This document shows positions 11,901 through 21,221 of a stretch of DNA of 64,000 nt, in pieces. The notes under the pieces were generated by a model. The model had not been told where the DNA came from. It did no database searches and was given only the letters and a program-made list of their open reading frames with translations. How positions within the stretch are numbered: position 1 is the first letter of the stretch; each line of letters opens with the position of its first letter. The translations under genes were made by a program, and so were the position numbers. Origin of the DNA: Balanoglossus misakiensis (taxonomy: Eukaryota; Hemichordata). Location: assembly GCA_040954595.2 (NCBI GenBank), contig CM082591.2:7626001-7690000 (forward strand). The letters are read 5' to 3'.

Positions 11901-14091
11901 GTAAAGTAGGTCAAAGGTCACCTGAGGTCACCCAAAATTGGGCAAGAAATTTTAACCCCATACTGGTCCATGTTCAACAAAAATCAAACCTCTAGCCCTA
12001 TTGGCTAGCCTGGAATTAGGTATGCACATAATTAATGAGATAAGCAGGTGTCACAGGTGACCCCTAATTTTGTCTTTTCAATTTTAGTCACAACCCTCCA
12101 AACGCCAAGTCAGTACCTGCTGTGGATGCCAAGATATAGGAAAGTAGGTCAAAGGTCACCTGAGGTCACCCAAAATTTGGGCAAAAATTTTTGATGCCAT
12201 ACTGATCCATGTCCCACAAGAACAAAACCTCTAGCCTTATTAGTTAGCCTGGAATTAGGTATGCACATAATTAATGAGTTAAGCAGGTGTTACAGGTGAG
12301 CCCAAAATTTTGCCTTTTATTGTGGTCCCATTCTGCTCACGGGCCAATAGAGAGTCACTGTACAGGACCATTGCACAGCCGACGTGGACATAGCGTCATA
12401 GCTTAACTATAGAAAGTATAGGCCCATGGCTGGGTTCAAAAATATGAAAAATAAAAAAATCTTCTTCTCAAAATAGACTTGGCCCACGGCCTTGACATTT
12501 GGCATGTAGGACACTGACCACATGGTCTGCAAAAATCGCTAAAAGAATTTTGATATCTCCATTCATATGCAAATTAGGCCCATTTGAAAACTTTGCCCAT
12601 ATATGGTCATCAGGTCACATGACTAATTAAACATTCACAGGGATACTGCACCAGCTCTCATAGACCTACACCATTGTGCCAAGTTTGAGATTTGTAGGTT
12701 CAGCCGTTTTCAAGATCTACCTGAGCAAAAAAACTACACAAGAAAAAAAAAAAAAAAAATATAGCTGCAAGCAGCGATGACGGGCACAAGCTTAAGCCGA
12801 AGGTCAAAGGTCATATGTGGTCACCCAAAAATTGGGCAAAAAGTTTTGACTCCCATACTAGTCCAGGTCCAACAGAAACCAGACCTCTAGCCCTATTGGT
12901 TTGTCTGAAATTAGATATGCGCATAATTAATGATGTAAAGTGTAAGACTCTATCAATAGTTCGATCCATCCAAACACAAATGCTGTACCTGTTCTGGATG
13001 CCGAGATATAGGAAAGTAGGTCAAAGGTCACCTGAGGCCATCCGAAAGTTTAGCAAAAAATTTTGACCCCATACCAGTCCAGGTCCAACAAAAATCAGGC
13101 CTCTAACCCTATTGGTTCGCCTAGAATTAGATATGCACATAATTAATGGGGTAAAGTATAAGGCTTCATTAGGAGTTTCATGCCTCCAAATGCCAAGGCT
13201 GTATCTGCGCTGGTTGCCGAGATATGGTAAAGTAGGTCAAAGGTCACCTGAGGTCACCCAAAATTGGGCAAGAAATTTTAACCCCATACTGGTCCATGTT
13301 CAACAAAAATCAAACCTCTAGCCCTATTGGCTAGCCTGGAATTAGGTATGCACATAATTAATGAGATAAGCAGGTGTCACAGGTGACCCCTAATTTTGTC
13401 TTTTCAATTTTAGTCACAACCCTCCAAACGCCAAGTCAGTACCTGCTGTGGATGCCAAGATATAGGAAAGTAGGTCAAAGGTCACCTGAGGTCACCCAAA
13501 ATTTGGGCAAAAATTTTTGATGCCATACTGATCCATGTCCCACAAGAACAAAACCTCTAGCCTTATTAGTTAGCCTGGAATTAGGTATGCACATAATTAA
13601 TGAGTTAAGCAGGTGTTACAGGTGAGCCCAAAATTTTGCCTTTTATTGTGGTCCCATTCTGCTCACGGGCCAATAGAGAGTCACTGTACAGGACCATTGC
13701 ACAGCCGACGTGGACATAGCGTCATAGCTTAACTATAGAAAGTATAGGCCCATGGCTGGGTTCAAAAATATGAAAAATAAAAAAATCTTCTTCTCAAAAT
13801 AGACTTGGCCCACGGCCTTGACATTTGGCATGTAGGACACTGACCACATGGTCTGCAAAAATCGCTAAAAGAATTTTGATATCTCCATTCATATGCAAAT
13901 TAGGCCCATTTGAAAACTTTGCCCATATATGGTCATCAGGTCACATGACTAATTAAACATTCACAGGGATACTGCACCAGCTCTCATAGACCTACACCAT
14001 TGTGCCAAGTTTGAGATTTGTAGGTTCAGCCGTTTTCAAGATCTACCTGAGCAAAAAAACTACACAAGAAAAAAAAAAAAAAAAAAAAGAT
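8996..14091 (+). repeat. Tandem array of 1.1-1.33 kb units with inner 220-240 base sub-repeats
   Basis: Spacing between heads is about 1110, 1326, 1329 and 1330 bases. Within each unit a paragraph recurs three to four times. It contains AGGTCAAAGGTCACCTGAGG, CCCATACTGGTCCATG, CCTCTAGCCCTATT and TATGCACATAATTAATGA. The short ORFs in this region (up to 122 codons) follow the repeat and differ between units, so they are not genes. Confidence 0.85.
9037..13484 (+). promoter_or_regulatory. Fifteen DR1 nuclear-receptor-type motifs spread through element B
   Basis: The exact string AGGTCAAAGGTCA occurs at 9037, 9254, 9491, 10148, 10365, 10581, 10820, 11475, 11692, 11908, 12146, 12801, 13018, 13234 and 13472. 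Two AGGTCA half-sites spaced by one base (DR1) are the consensus site of HNF4, RXR-PPAR and COUP-TF type receptors. Most copies are followed by a further GAGGTCA half-site. Whether any is bound is unknown, and the motif may simply be a conserved part of the repeat. Confidence 0.4.
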
Positions 14092-14113
14092 GAAAAACCC
14101 CAGTAATACCAAT

Positions 14114-14142
14114 AGGGCACAAGCCTGCTTGGCTTGTGCCCT
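14114..14142 (+). terminator. 3' hairpin of Helentron-like element B
   Basis: AGGGCACAAGCC and GGCTTGTGCCCT pair perfectly around a TGCTT loop. The stem repeats the sub-terminal 5' motif GGGCACAAGC of every unit. In rolling-circle transposons such a hairpin marks the end of strand transfer. Confidence 0.7.
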
Positions 14143-14164
14143 AAAAACTCCAGCAATAACAGAA

Positions 14165-14196
14165 GGGGACCAAGCGCCGGAGGGCGCTTGGTCCCC
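14165..14196 (+). terminator. 3' hairpin of Helentron-like element A
   Basis: GGGGACCAAGCGCC pairs with GGCGCTTGGTCCCC around a short GGAG loop. The GGGGxCCAAGC core matches the 5' sub-terminal motif of element A. It stands 22 bases after the tail of element B, preceded by ACTCCAGCAATAACAGAA, which is also found at 43000-43017 in the second copy. Confidence 0.7.
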
Positions 14197-14205
14197 TAAA
14201 AACAA

Positions 14206-14373
14206 AGTTTTGTGTCTTTATATGCCGTTTTTTCTTATTTTATCGAAGATATAATCGGCCGTCAACGCGCTGGCTGGGTTACGCGATTAAAGTTCATTGA
14301 TTGATATGTAAATTAGGAGAAGCCAACGTACGCGCGCGTTGGTGAACCCGACCTGACCCCTTCCACCCCATGC
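14206..14373 (+). repeat. Left inverted repeat of the foldback element, inner part
   Basis: This stretch (AAGTTTTGTGTCTTTATATG through CCTTCCACCCCATGC) is the complement of 15100-15270. It completes the left arm interrupted by 6966-14197. Past 14373 and before 15100 the two arms diverge, which marks the inner limit of the inverted repeat. Confidence 0.85.
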
Positions 14374-14599
14374 CCAGGCCATGCGCTCACTGCGTAAGCG
14401 TGTCTAAATATAGCTCGGATATATTTGCATAAATTACTGCTTTGTTCTTCTGAAGTTTGCCTGATAGAATAAAAATGAGTCTTAAAGTTTGGGTTTACTA
14501 AAACTTAGAAGGAAGTTTGTACTTAGTGTGCCATCAAAGTGGGAAAGGAAAGGAAAGACAAGGACACTGCTGCCAGGAGTCTAATACATCCAAGATGGA

Positions 14600-14990
14600 C
14601 CAGAGAGCAGTGAATAATTCATGTATTTTTCCAGAACACCTATAGTCAGCACATGACATTACATACTTGAAAAGGGAAAATTTTTAAATCAAAACATTTC
14701 AGCTGATCCTGCTGATATTTTTTTTCAAAATGCATTTCTCATACCTTGCACTGGTGCGATTTGATATAATACACAATAAATTCCATCACCAATATAGCAG
14801 TAAAACACGGGATACAAAATCTGAGATGTCTTAGGATGTTTTTGAACTAATCCGTAACCATTTTCTAAGAATGATAGATCTGAAACTGAAATTCTGAATT
14901 TGGTCATCCTGGGGAAAATACAGAATATATTTGTGGTGGGCCATTTATGTGTGTGGGGCCAAATTTTAATACTAAATTTAAACGGAGTGT
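14600..14990 (-). repeat. Foldback core segment shared with 52385-52740
   Basis: The stretch from AATAATTCATGTATTTTT to ACTAAATTTAAA aligns with 52385-52740 over about 330 bases with small indels. On the minus strand both copies read as fragments of the same unidentified coding sequence (shared YQIAPVQ.MRN). This may be a captured piece of a gene or of another transposon. I do not recognise the product. Confidence 0.6.
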
Positions 14991-15095
14991 CTATTGACAC
15001 GTGCGTGTCAATAGACACTCCGTTTAAATTTCGGCCTTTAAATTTAGTATTAAAATTTGGCCCCACACACATAAATGGCCCACCACAAATATATA
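14925..15095. repeat. Long near-perfect hairpin at the foldback core
   Basis: Two arms of about 60 bases (ending ACTAAATTTAAA and its complement) enclose a perfect inner palindrome at 14983-15022, centred on GACACGTGCGTGTC. The right arm has a 12-base extra segment. With the outer inverted repeats this lets almost the whole element fold on itself. Confidence 0.85.
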
Positions 15096-15099
15096 TTAT

Positions 15100-16700
15100 G
15101 CATGGGGTGGAAGGGGTCAGGTCGGGTTCACCAACGCGCGCGTACGTTGGCTTCTCCTAATTTACATATCAATCAATGAACTTTAATCGCGTAACCCAGC
15201 CAGCGCGTTGACGGCCGATTATATCTTCGATAAAATAAGAAAAAACGGCATATAAAGACACAAAACTTTGTTTTTTTTCTTGAAATCTTTCTTTCTAAAT
15301 AACTTTTACAATAGAATATTGATTCTGCAGTATGTTTTACTGATTTATTTGTGTATATTCACCGGCCCAATTGGGCCGACAAGATGTGAAAATAACCGGC
15401 CCACTATAAATATTTACCGGCCCGGGGCCGGTGGGCCGGCGTTAAGTTCGAGGCCTGACCGTTTACCCACGCGTGCTGTTTACAAGACTGTCGTCGGCCA
15501 CGGCCTGCGAAACTTTCATACCGTCGCCATTTTGTGCAATGAATTCTGGGTACCGAGCAAGAGTTCAAATAATAAAGCAGGTCAGATAATGTCGAGCGAA
15601 CCAAATAATGGTCGAGGTAATGTCGAGCGAACCAAATAATGGCCGAGGTAATGGTCGAGGTAATGTCGAGCGAACCAAATAATGGTCGAGGTAATGTCGA
15701 GCGAACCAAATAATGGCCGAGGTAATGGTCGAGGTAATGTCGAGCGAACCAAATAATGACCGAGGTAATGTCGAGCGAACCAAATAATGACCGAGGTAAT
15801 GTCGAGCGAACCAAATAATGGCCGAGGTAATGGTCGAGGTAATGTCGAGCGAACCAAATAATGACCGAGGTAATGTCGAGCGAACCAAATAATGACCGAG
15901 GTAATGTCGAGCGAACCAAATAATGGCCGAGGTAATGGTCGAGGTAATGTCGAGCGAACCAAATAATGACCGAGGTAATGTCGAGCGAACCAAATAATGG
16001 CCGAGGTAATGGTCGAGGTAATGTCGAGCGAACCAAATAATGACCGAGGTAATGTCGAGCGAACCAAATAATGACCGAGGTAATGTCGAGCGAACCAAAT
16101 AATGGCCGAGGTAATGGTCGAGGTAATGTCGAGCGAACCAAATAATGGTCGAGGTAATGTCGAGCGAACCAAATAATGGCCGAGGTAATGGTCGAGGTAA
16201 TGTCGAGCGAACCAAATAATGACCGAGGTAATGTCGAGCGAACCAAATAATGACCGAGGTAATGTCGAGCGAACCAAATAATGGCCGAGGTAATGGTCGA
16301 GGTAATGTCGAGCGAACCAAATAATGACCGAGGTAATGGTCGAGGTAATGTCGAGCGAACCAAATAATGGCCGAGGTAATGGTCGAGGTAATGTCGAGCG
16401 AACCAAATAATGACCGAGGTAATGTCGAGCGAACCAAATAATGACCGAGGTAATGTCGAGCGAACCAAATAATGGCCGAGGTAATGGTCGAGGTAATGTC
16501 GAGCGAACCAAATAATGACCGAGGTAATGTTGAGGTAATGTCGAGCGAACCAAATAATGACCGAGGTAATGTCGAGGTAATGTCGAGCGAACCAAATAAT
16601 GGCCAAGGTAATGGCCAAATAATGACATAATAACATAATAATGATGAGAAAACTACCAAATAAAGACATAAGCTATTTTTGGCGGTGTTCTCACCCCATA
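15100..16700 (-). repeat. Right inverted repeat of the foldback element, uninterrupted
   Basis: This 1.6 kb arm is the complement of the split left arm. Being uninterrupted, it acts as the reference for where the Helentron-like element entered the left arm: in an A run between the mirror images of 6965 and 14198. Confidence 0.85.
15589..16610 (-). repeat. Satellite array in the right arm
   Basis: This is the same unit family as at 6071-6655 in opposite orientation, but about 1.75 times longer. The order of the 31-, 42- and 43-base variants agrees with the left arm only near the outer ends, so the two arrays have expanded or contracted independently since the arms were made. Confidence 0.9.
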
Positions 16701-16707
16701 CACTGCT

Positions 16708-16866
16708 TCATATTACATGCAAATGTCTAAAGTCATGCTCCCATTCTCTCCCGCGGTACGACTACAACAAGAGGCAGTGGCAGATGTACACGGTGTATAT
16801 AAAACATGTAACGAACTAAAGGGGGCCTCAGTGGCTTTCCCCTCGACGGAGAATAAGTTTCAATAG
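16708..16866 (+). pseudogene. Ngaro tyrosine recombinase, 3' part with the catalytic tyrosine
   Basis: This 53-codon open stretch starts SYYMQMSKVM and ends at TAG 16864-16866. It is the continuation of the recombinase frame broken at 5967. Removing 5968-16700 together with one copy of the 6-base duplication joins the two parts in phase, directly after the box II HVGW segment. The tyrosine pair (YY) at the start lies where the nucleophilic Tyr of the family is expected. It is non-functional as separated here. Confidence 0.85.
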
Positions 16867-17157
16867 GCACCAAGTTTTAGGACCAATAAGTTGACGGATA
16901 TCAGACAAAAGGAGATGTTTTGAAAGCGTTATAATTGCGTACATAAGTGAATAAACACAGAAGCCATCCCAATATAAAGAATCCTGACAATATGTTCATA
17001 TTAAGATGGTGTCCATCGGTATGGTAAATGTAGTGGCCAGGAAAAGGAAAAGTGTGTATGTATATGTGTGGGGTGCGTGGGAGGAAATGGGTCGATGATG
17101 AGGATTGGAGAGAAGTGTGTCCTTGGATATGGAGATATTAAGAAAATATCGTAGAGG

Positions 17158-17522
17158 CACGAGACACTCGACCATTCCACTACTCCTTAATCAATCAAGA
17201 CACCACTACACAGTGTAGATACGGAGCTATCTATACTGAGTAGTGATTGGCTAACCAAAATGAATATGCATGAGATGGTATATATAAGGGGGCTACCCAG
17301 GGTACCATGTGTGCCTTATCACAGCGTTGTAAGACAGATAGCGCCCTCCCACCCACCCGAGGTTACGCATCGAAGATTATGGTATACCATTCAGCAAGTT
17401 GTGATGACGAGCGAGGAAAACACACGCCGTCACCGTGGTCAACATCCGACTCAACACAAGACACTCGACCATTCCACTCCTTAATCAATCAAGACACCAC
17501 TACGCAGTGTAGATAGGGAGCT
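17158..17522 (+). repeat. Ngaro terminal block B1-A2-B2
   Basis: B1 (17158-17226) and B2 (17455-17522) share the run ACACTCGACCATTCCAC and the following ACTACxCAGTGTAGAT. A2 (17227-17336) repeats A1 at the left end of the element. The order B1-A2-B2 after the coding region is the Ngaro split-repeat layout, used as the template for replication through a circular intermediate. The 118 bases between A2 and B2 are unique in this window. Confidence 0.8.
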
Positions 17523-17564
17523 GCGTACTCTACCGGTATACTACGTGATATGACATGATTGTAA

Positions 17565-18640
17565 AGCAGCTCCCTAAAGGTCAAATGAGGTCACAGTCAG
17601 TGTAAAGCCAGGCCACAACATGAAGGATTAAATATTAACCATAGTCTGCATGTTGCATCATGTCCTACTCTGATTGGCAGAATAGTTGGCGCTTAATCGG
17701 AAGTGGCCTGACCAGAGGTTCCGTTAGATTTTTTTCTATGCGTACTTCAATATGCATTCATAATTTACTTTGCGTAAAATGTATCAAAATTGCATAGGAA
17801 GTTGAAAGCCTGTAACAGAACACCACCGTACAGTGTTGCAAAGTTTAATCTGTAATGTTGCCTGAGTGAAAATTGCAACATTTCTGTGCGTAAATGTAAA
17901 GTTACCTGCGCGTCCAGTTATTTTTAGCTTGTAAACCTTGCCTATACAATTTCCTTATCTCTAGTGGCTAGAGTCAATACGTACTGGTGTACGCGTCCAT
18001 CCTTGTCTTTGCGTAATTATGGTCAGAAAGGCGTAAAATATGCAGGATTTTGCGTTAACGGAACCACTGGCCTGACTATAAATAATAATTCTCATACAGT
18101 GGTCGACAGAATTACAAAATGAGGGATTATTCTGCCAGGGATGTTGAACAAATGGAAGTTCATATATGAAAGTTCTAATGCCTTCAACAGTGTACATACA
18201 TTAAAACAGAAGTTTGGAGTGTATGAAGCAAAGGAAATTAATTGTTCAGATATTCAAATCAAGAAATGTCTGAACTATAGAGTGCGTTGAATTTTAGGGT
18301 TTGACTAATCGGACCTGCACTTTTGAAATGATCAACTTCAATACAAGAACATACCTGTTGACAGCTGTAACAGAGCAGCTGAACCTCCCACAGGACACGG
18401 CTTGTTTCCAGGTAGATTAATAAATGCACAGATCCACAAATTTTGGAGGAAGTTGATTCTCATCAGGCAAAATCAGCAGAAAATCCTGGAGTTCAGTTAT
18501 GGGCGTACAGGAGTGCTGCGTGCGGGTTGTCATGTGATATCTGTGTTGTACCCTGGTACATATTGACAGAGTCAGGACACAGTCAAAGTTCATTCGCTAT
18601 CACCAACGTTCAGTTTGTGATACTTCCAAAAAAGGAGACT
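17565..18640 (+). repeat. Segmentally duplicated gene flank, copy 1
   Basis: Starts AGCTCCCTAAAGGTCAAATG and aligns in blocks with 33261-33930, and more weakly with 40230-40380 and 45130-45740. It includes a shared GTCGACAGAAT and TTGTCATGTGATA. In both well-preserved copies the block lies upstream of a GT-like/TRADD-N gene, so gene and flank appear to have been duplicated together. No convincing coding region. Confidence 0.6.
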
Positions 18641-21080
18641 ACTTAATGTCAAAGCAGGGTTTTTTTAGTTTGTTGCCATGGCTTTCAAGTTTCAGACGAG
18701 CTGTGACTGCATGTGGAACAGTGATCTAAGTACAACCAGCTAGAACTGCCCAGTGACATGGAAAGATTTGATTCTCAACACCACTGTAGCCTATATTAGT
18801 GGAGCGGCCAAACCCTTATTTTCATAGCGATTGTGCATTTTGTGATAAAAGCACCAAACTTGGCTCAGATGTGTGTTAATGTGTACTAAACAAATTCAGA
18901 TAGCGAGCCACTAAATATCTGTTGATGAGTTTCCGTGGCAACCAATTTTTCAAAATGGCCACCAATGCAGATAATTTCACCCACCAAATAACAACTGTAA
19001 ACACCAAAATAAATTTAGATTACTATATTTGATACAAGGAACTGTGGAAAGAATGATTTGCAAAGATATTATGGCTACTAAACTACTTATAGAGGTAGGT
19101 AAGTTATCAAAACACAATTTAAAGGCGCAACTTTTAATCCCTTTGTTCTCGGATTAATAGGTGTCTATGGTCAAACATTAGGCTAATTGCGATATTTTTA
19201 ATAATCTGTCACTGTATGTGTATGTCATGATAATACAGAGAATATACAAGTATACTATCAAAGTTTTGAAGTTGTTTACAAAATTCTGAAAAAAAGGAGA
19301 CGTCATTAATGTATGAGATCAGGTAATATTATACAATATCCAACCTATTTTTTATGCATGAAACCCACCAAATAGTGGTTTCTTACTGGCAATCAGAGAA
19401 TGTTATGTCTGTCAATCTAACACACATTACATTCATCTCCAAGGCCATCACCAACATCTGATGTAACAGAGGCTCTGATTGGATGGTGATCTCATATTCT
19501 GGTTATCAGTCATTAAAATAGCCAATCATAATTTATGATGCTGATTTGCCTCTACCAGTGTCTATTATCAGAGTGTGGTGCATAATTATCAAACTGTGTC
19601 TTTGGTCAGTCAACTGCATGCTCAAGATGATTGCCATCATCTTGTACATACCGGTAAATAAGACAAAACAATTTTCAAGTTTTAACTCCTGCAATCACAG
19701 TGGATCAGCAAAACTTCCTTCAAATGATCTCTGTTGCTATTTTCGCTGCTGACATCAAAATCAGTGGTCTCAAAATCCCATTTGGACCTTATTTCAACAA
19801 CTTCCTTGACCTCACCCTTTAAAAAAATGACTGTTTCCATGACAACCTGATATTGGAATGAATCAAGCAAAATGCCAAAGAAGATATCTTGCCATGTTGA
19901 CAAAATACTGTAGTCTGTAGTGTACTGTTTATGTGTATTCAAAAGAGTTTTATGTAACTATAGTGATGTAGGTGTTATGTGTTTGTCAGGGTATTTCTGG
20001 TGTATACATGTAAACATGATTGAGAGAAAAAATGACCAGATTTTAAATAATTGCGATCACATGCATGTTGAGACATTACCAATATAGACAAAACAGCTGC
20101 ACACCGTGTAACTTTATAGAACACAAGTTGTATTAATAACGTCACATGATGATCGTGTTATTAAATATTGCATGATGAAAAATGATGCTGTTTACCTCAG
20201 TATTTTTGTGTCTGGCTACAACATCCCATGATGCACTGCTGCATGCATATACATTGTACATAGAACTGTACATATATTCACATACACTTGTTATTACTAG
20301 GCATACAGACTACATCAGGACCTATGACATTTATCAGCAGGGCACTGTACATAATCTTAAATAACAAGCAAGTGTAAAAGGCAGTTACAATTTCAAGTGA
20401 TATTTCCTTTATGGATGGTAGACAACATGTCTCTAATGAAAACAGCTTAAGTTTAAATTTAAATTTATTTAGACACAAAAAGTCATTTACTTGCACTACA
20501 ATGATTTGGTGTTATCTGAAAATCTTGCAGTACCATTTCATCAAGTTTACCTTTGTGAAAACTTGATCTTGATTGCAAATTCAAGAACATAACGAGAACA
20601 GGATATTTACAATATCAAATAGAGAGCAATACATACTAAAATATATGCCTCAAATGAATATATTTCTCAAGGTCCATATGTACATTTTTACGCTGACAAA
20701 AACCTGCTATGTTCAACAATGCGAAAAAGGCAACGAGAATATTTATACTACAGTTCCCATTTCATCAAGTTTACATATTAAAGTTTGTGAAAAGTTTATC
20801 TTGCTAGCAAATTCAAGAACATACCACAATATTTACAATATCAAATAGAGAACATGATTATTTACAATAACGCCTAAAATATGTCTGAAATGAATATATT
20901 TCTCCAAGTTCATACATACATTTTACGCTGACGAAAACACACTTTACCGTATGTCAATGTTCGTGAAGCACAATCGATTCCTATTCCTGATAGCAGAAAT
21001 AGTCATAGCGCCCTCTGCCGTTTAAGTCCAGCTCCCCCCTCGTTCATTGAACTGTGCGCCCTCAACACAGTTCAAAACAA
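18641..21080. other. Spacer without recognised genes; one tandem duplication
   Basis: AT-rich DNA without a supported gene. The stretch 20540-20735 recurs imperfectly at 20760-20945 (shared CATTTCATCAAGTTTAC, AATTCAAGAACATA, TTTACAATATCAAATAGAGA, TTTTACGCTGAC), a direct repeat of about 200 bases. Confidence 0.6.
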
Positions 21081-21212
21081 ATGGCAGTAAAACTAAAAGA
21101 TTACCGGTCGCGCATCCTTTCTTCATATATATTTGAAATAACAATTATTTTGGACTATCGAATGGAAATATTTACAGATCACAATACAATATATATCTCT
21201 GGCGATTTACAG
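21081..21212 (+). CDS. Candidate plus-strand first exon, unknown protein
   Basis: An ATG at 21081 (context ACAAATGG) opens 44 codons in phase that end at a strong donor, TTACAG/GTAAGT. The predicted start MAVKLKDYRSRILSS is not recognised. It lies antisense to and downstream of the NHL exon. A candidate exon on the same strand (23779-23881) could follow, but no convincing chain can be built. The upstream DNA (21000-21070) is richer in C and G than its surroundings, as a promoter might be. Confidence 0.3.
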
Positions 21213-21221
21213 GTAAGTTTT

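Larger units (their letters stand above)
8996..14142 (+). mobile_element. Helentron-like element B: four tandem heads, one tail
   Basis: Each unit starts TATAGCTGCAAGCAGCGATGACGGGCACAAGC or a slight variant: unit 1 at 8996, 2 at about 10106, 3 at about 11433, 4 at about 12761. Each ends in a long A run. Only the last unit is followed by the terminal hairpin (14114-14142, 12-base-pair stem GGGCACAAGCC with five-base loop), whose stem mirrors the GGGCACAAGC near each head. Units 3 and 4 are almost identical over 1.3 kb. The empty site is visible in copy 2 of element A near 42998, where the flanks are joined directly. There is no coding capacity for a transposase. Confidence 0.7.
6966..14197 (+). 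mobile_element. Helentron-like rolling-circle element A, copy 1, with element B inside
   Basis: It begins TTAAAGCTGCAAGCAGC followed by GGGGCCCAAGC. It ends with a 14-base-pair hairpin (14165-14196) whose stem GGGGACCAAGCGCC mirrors that sub-terminal 5' motif. It inserted into an A run without an evident target duplication. Asymmetric ends, sub-terminal inverted repeats and a 3' hairpin are the layout of Helentrons and their non-autonomous relatives. No Rep/helicase gene is present. A second copy lies at 40984-43028 and lacks the inner element. The body has short related paragraphs (AGGTCACCC, ATGCACATAAT) also seen in element B. Confidence 0.65.
5968..16700. mobile_element. Foldback-type element with long satellite-bearing inverted repeats
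   Basis: The termini are TATGGGGTGAGAACACC at 5968 and its exact complement ending at 16700. CACTGC is present on both sides (5962-5967 and 16701-16706) as a 6-base target duplication. The two long inverted repeats are 5968-6965 plus 14206-14373 on the left (interrupted by a Helentron-like insert) and 15100-16700 on the right. Each contains an internal tandem array. The unique core between them is only about 0.7 kb (14374-15099) and encodes no transposase, so the element is non-autonomous. Architecture matches foldback/TU-type transposons known from flies and sea urchins. The superfamily of the mobilising transposase is unknown. Confidence 0.85.
453..17525 (+). mobile_element. Ngaro-type tyrosine-recombinase retrotransposon, split by nested insertions
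   Basis: The element has the order gag-like ORF, reverse transcriptase/RNase H, tyrosine recombinase. It is bordered by split direct repeats in the order A1 (453-556), ORFs, B1 (17158-17226), A2 (17227-17336), B2 (17455-17522). This arrangement is diagnostic for the Ngaro group of DIRS-like elements, which integrate with a tyrosine recombinase and leave no target duplication. Without the inserted foldback (5968-16700) it would be about 6.3 kb. Several frameshifts and one in-frame stop show it is dead. DNA to its right (from about 17536) aligns with 33240-33930, which carries no Ngaro copy, so the right border is supported. The exact ends are uncertain by some tens of bases. Confidence 0.85.

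Noticed and set aside
8916-13321. Recurrent 67-122 codon ORFs in the Helentron-like array
   Set aside because: Each copy is broken at different positions and follows the noncoding sub-repeat.
6071-16610. CRISPR-like arrays
   Set aside because: The satellites have no unique spacers and lie in a eukaryotic transposon.
15404-16669. 421-, 364- and 348-codon minus-strand ORFs
   Set aside because: Same satellite in the opposite arm; no start context, domain or codon signal beyond the repeat.
17260-17516. Small ORFs in the A2/B2 region
   Set aside because: They are inside the Ngaro terminal repeats and are not conserved between A1 and A2.
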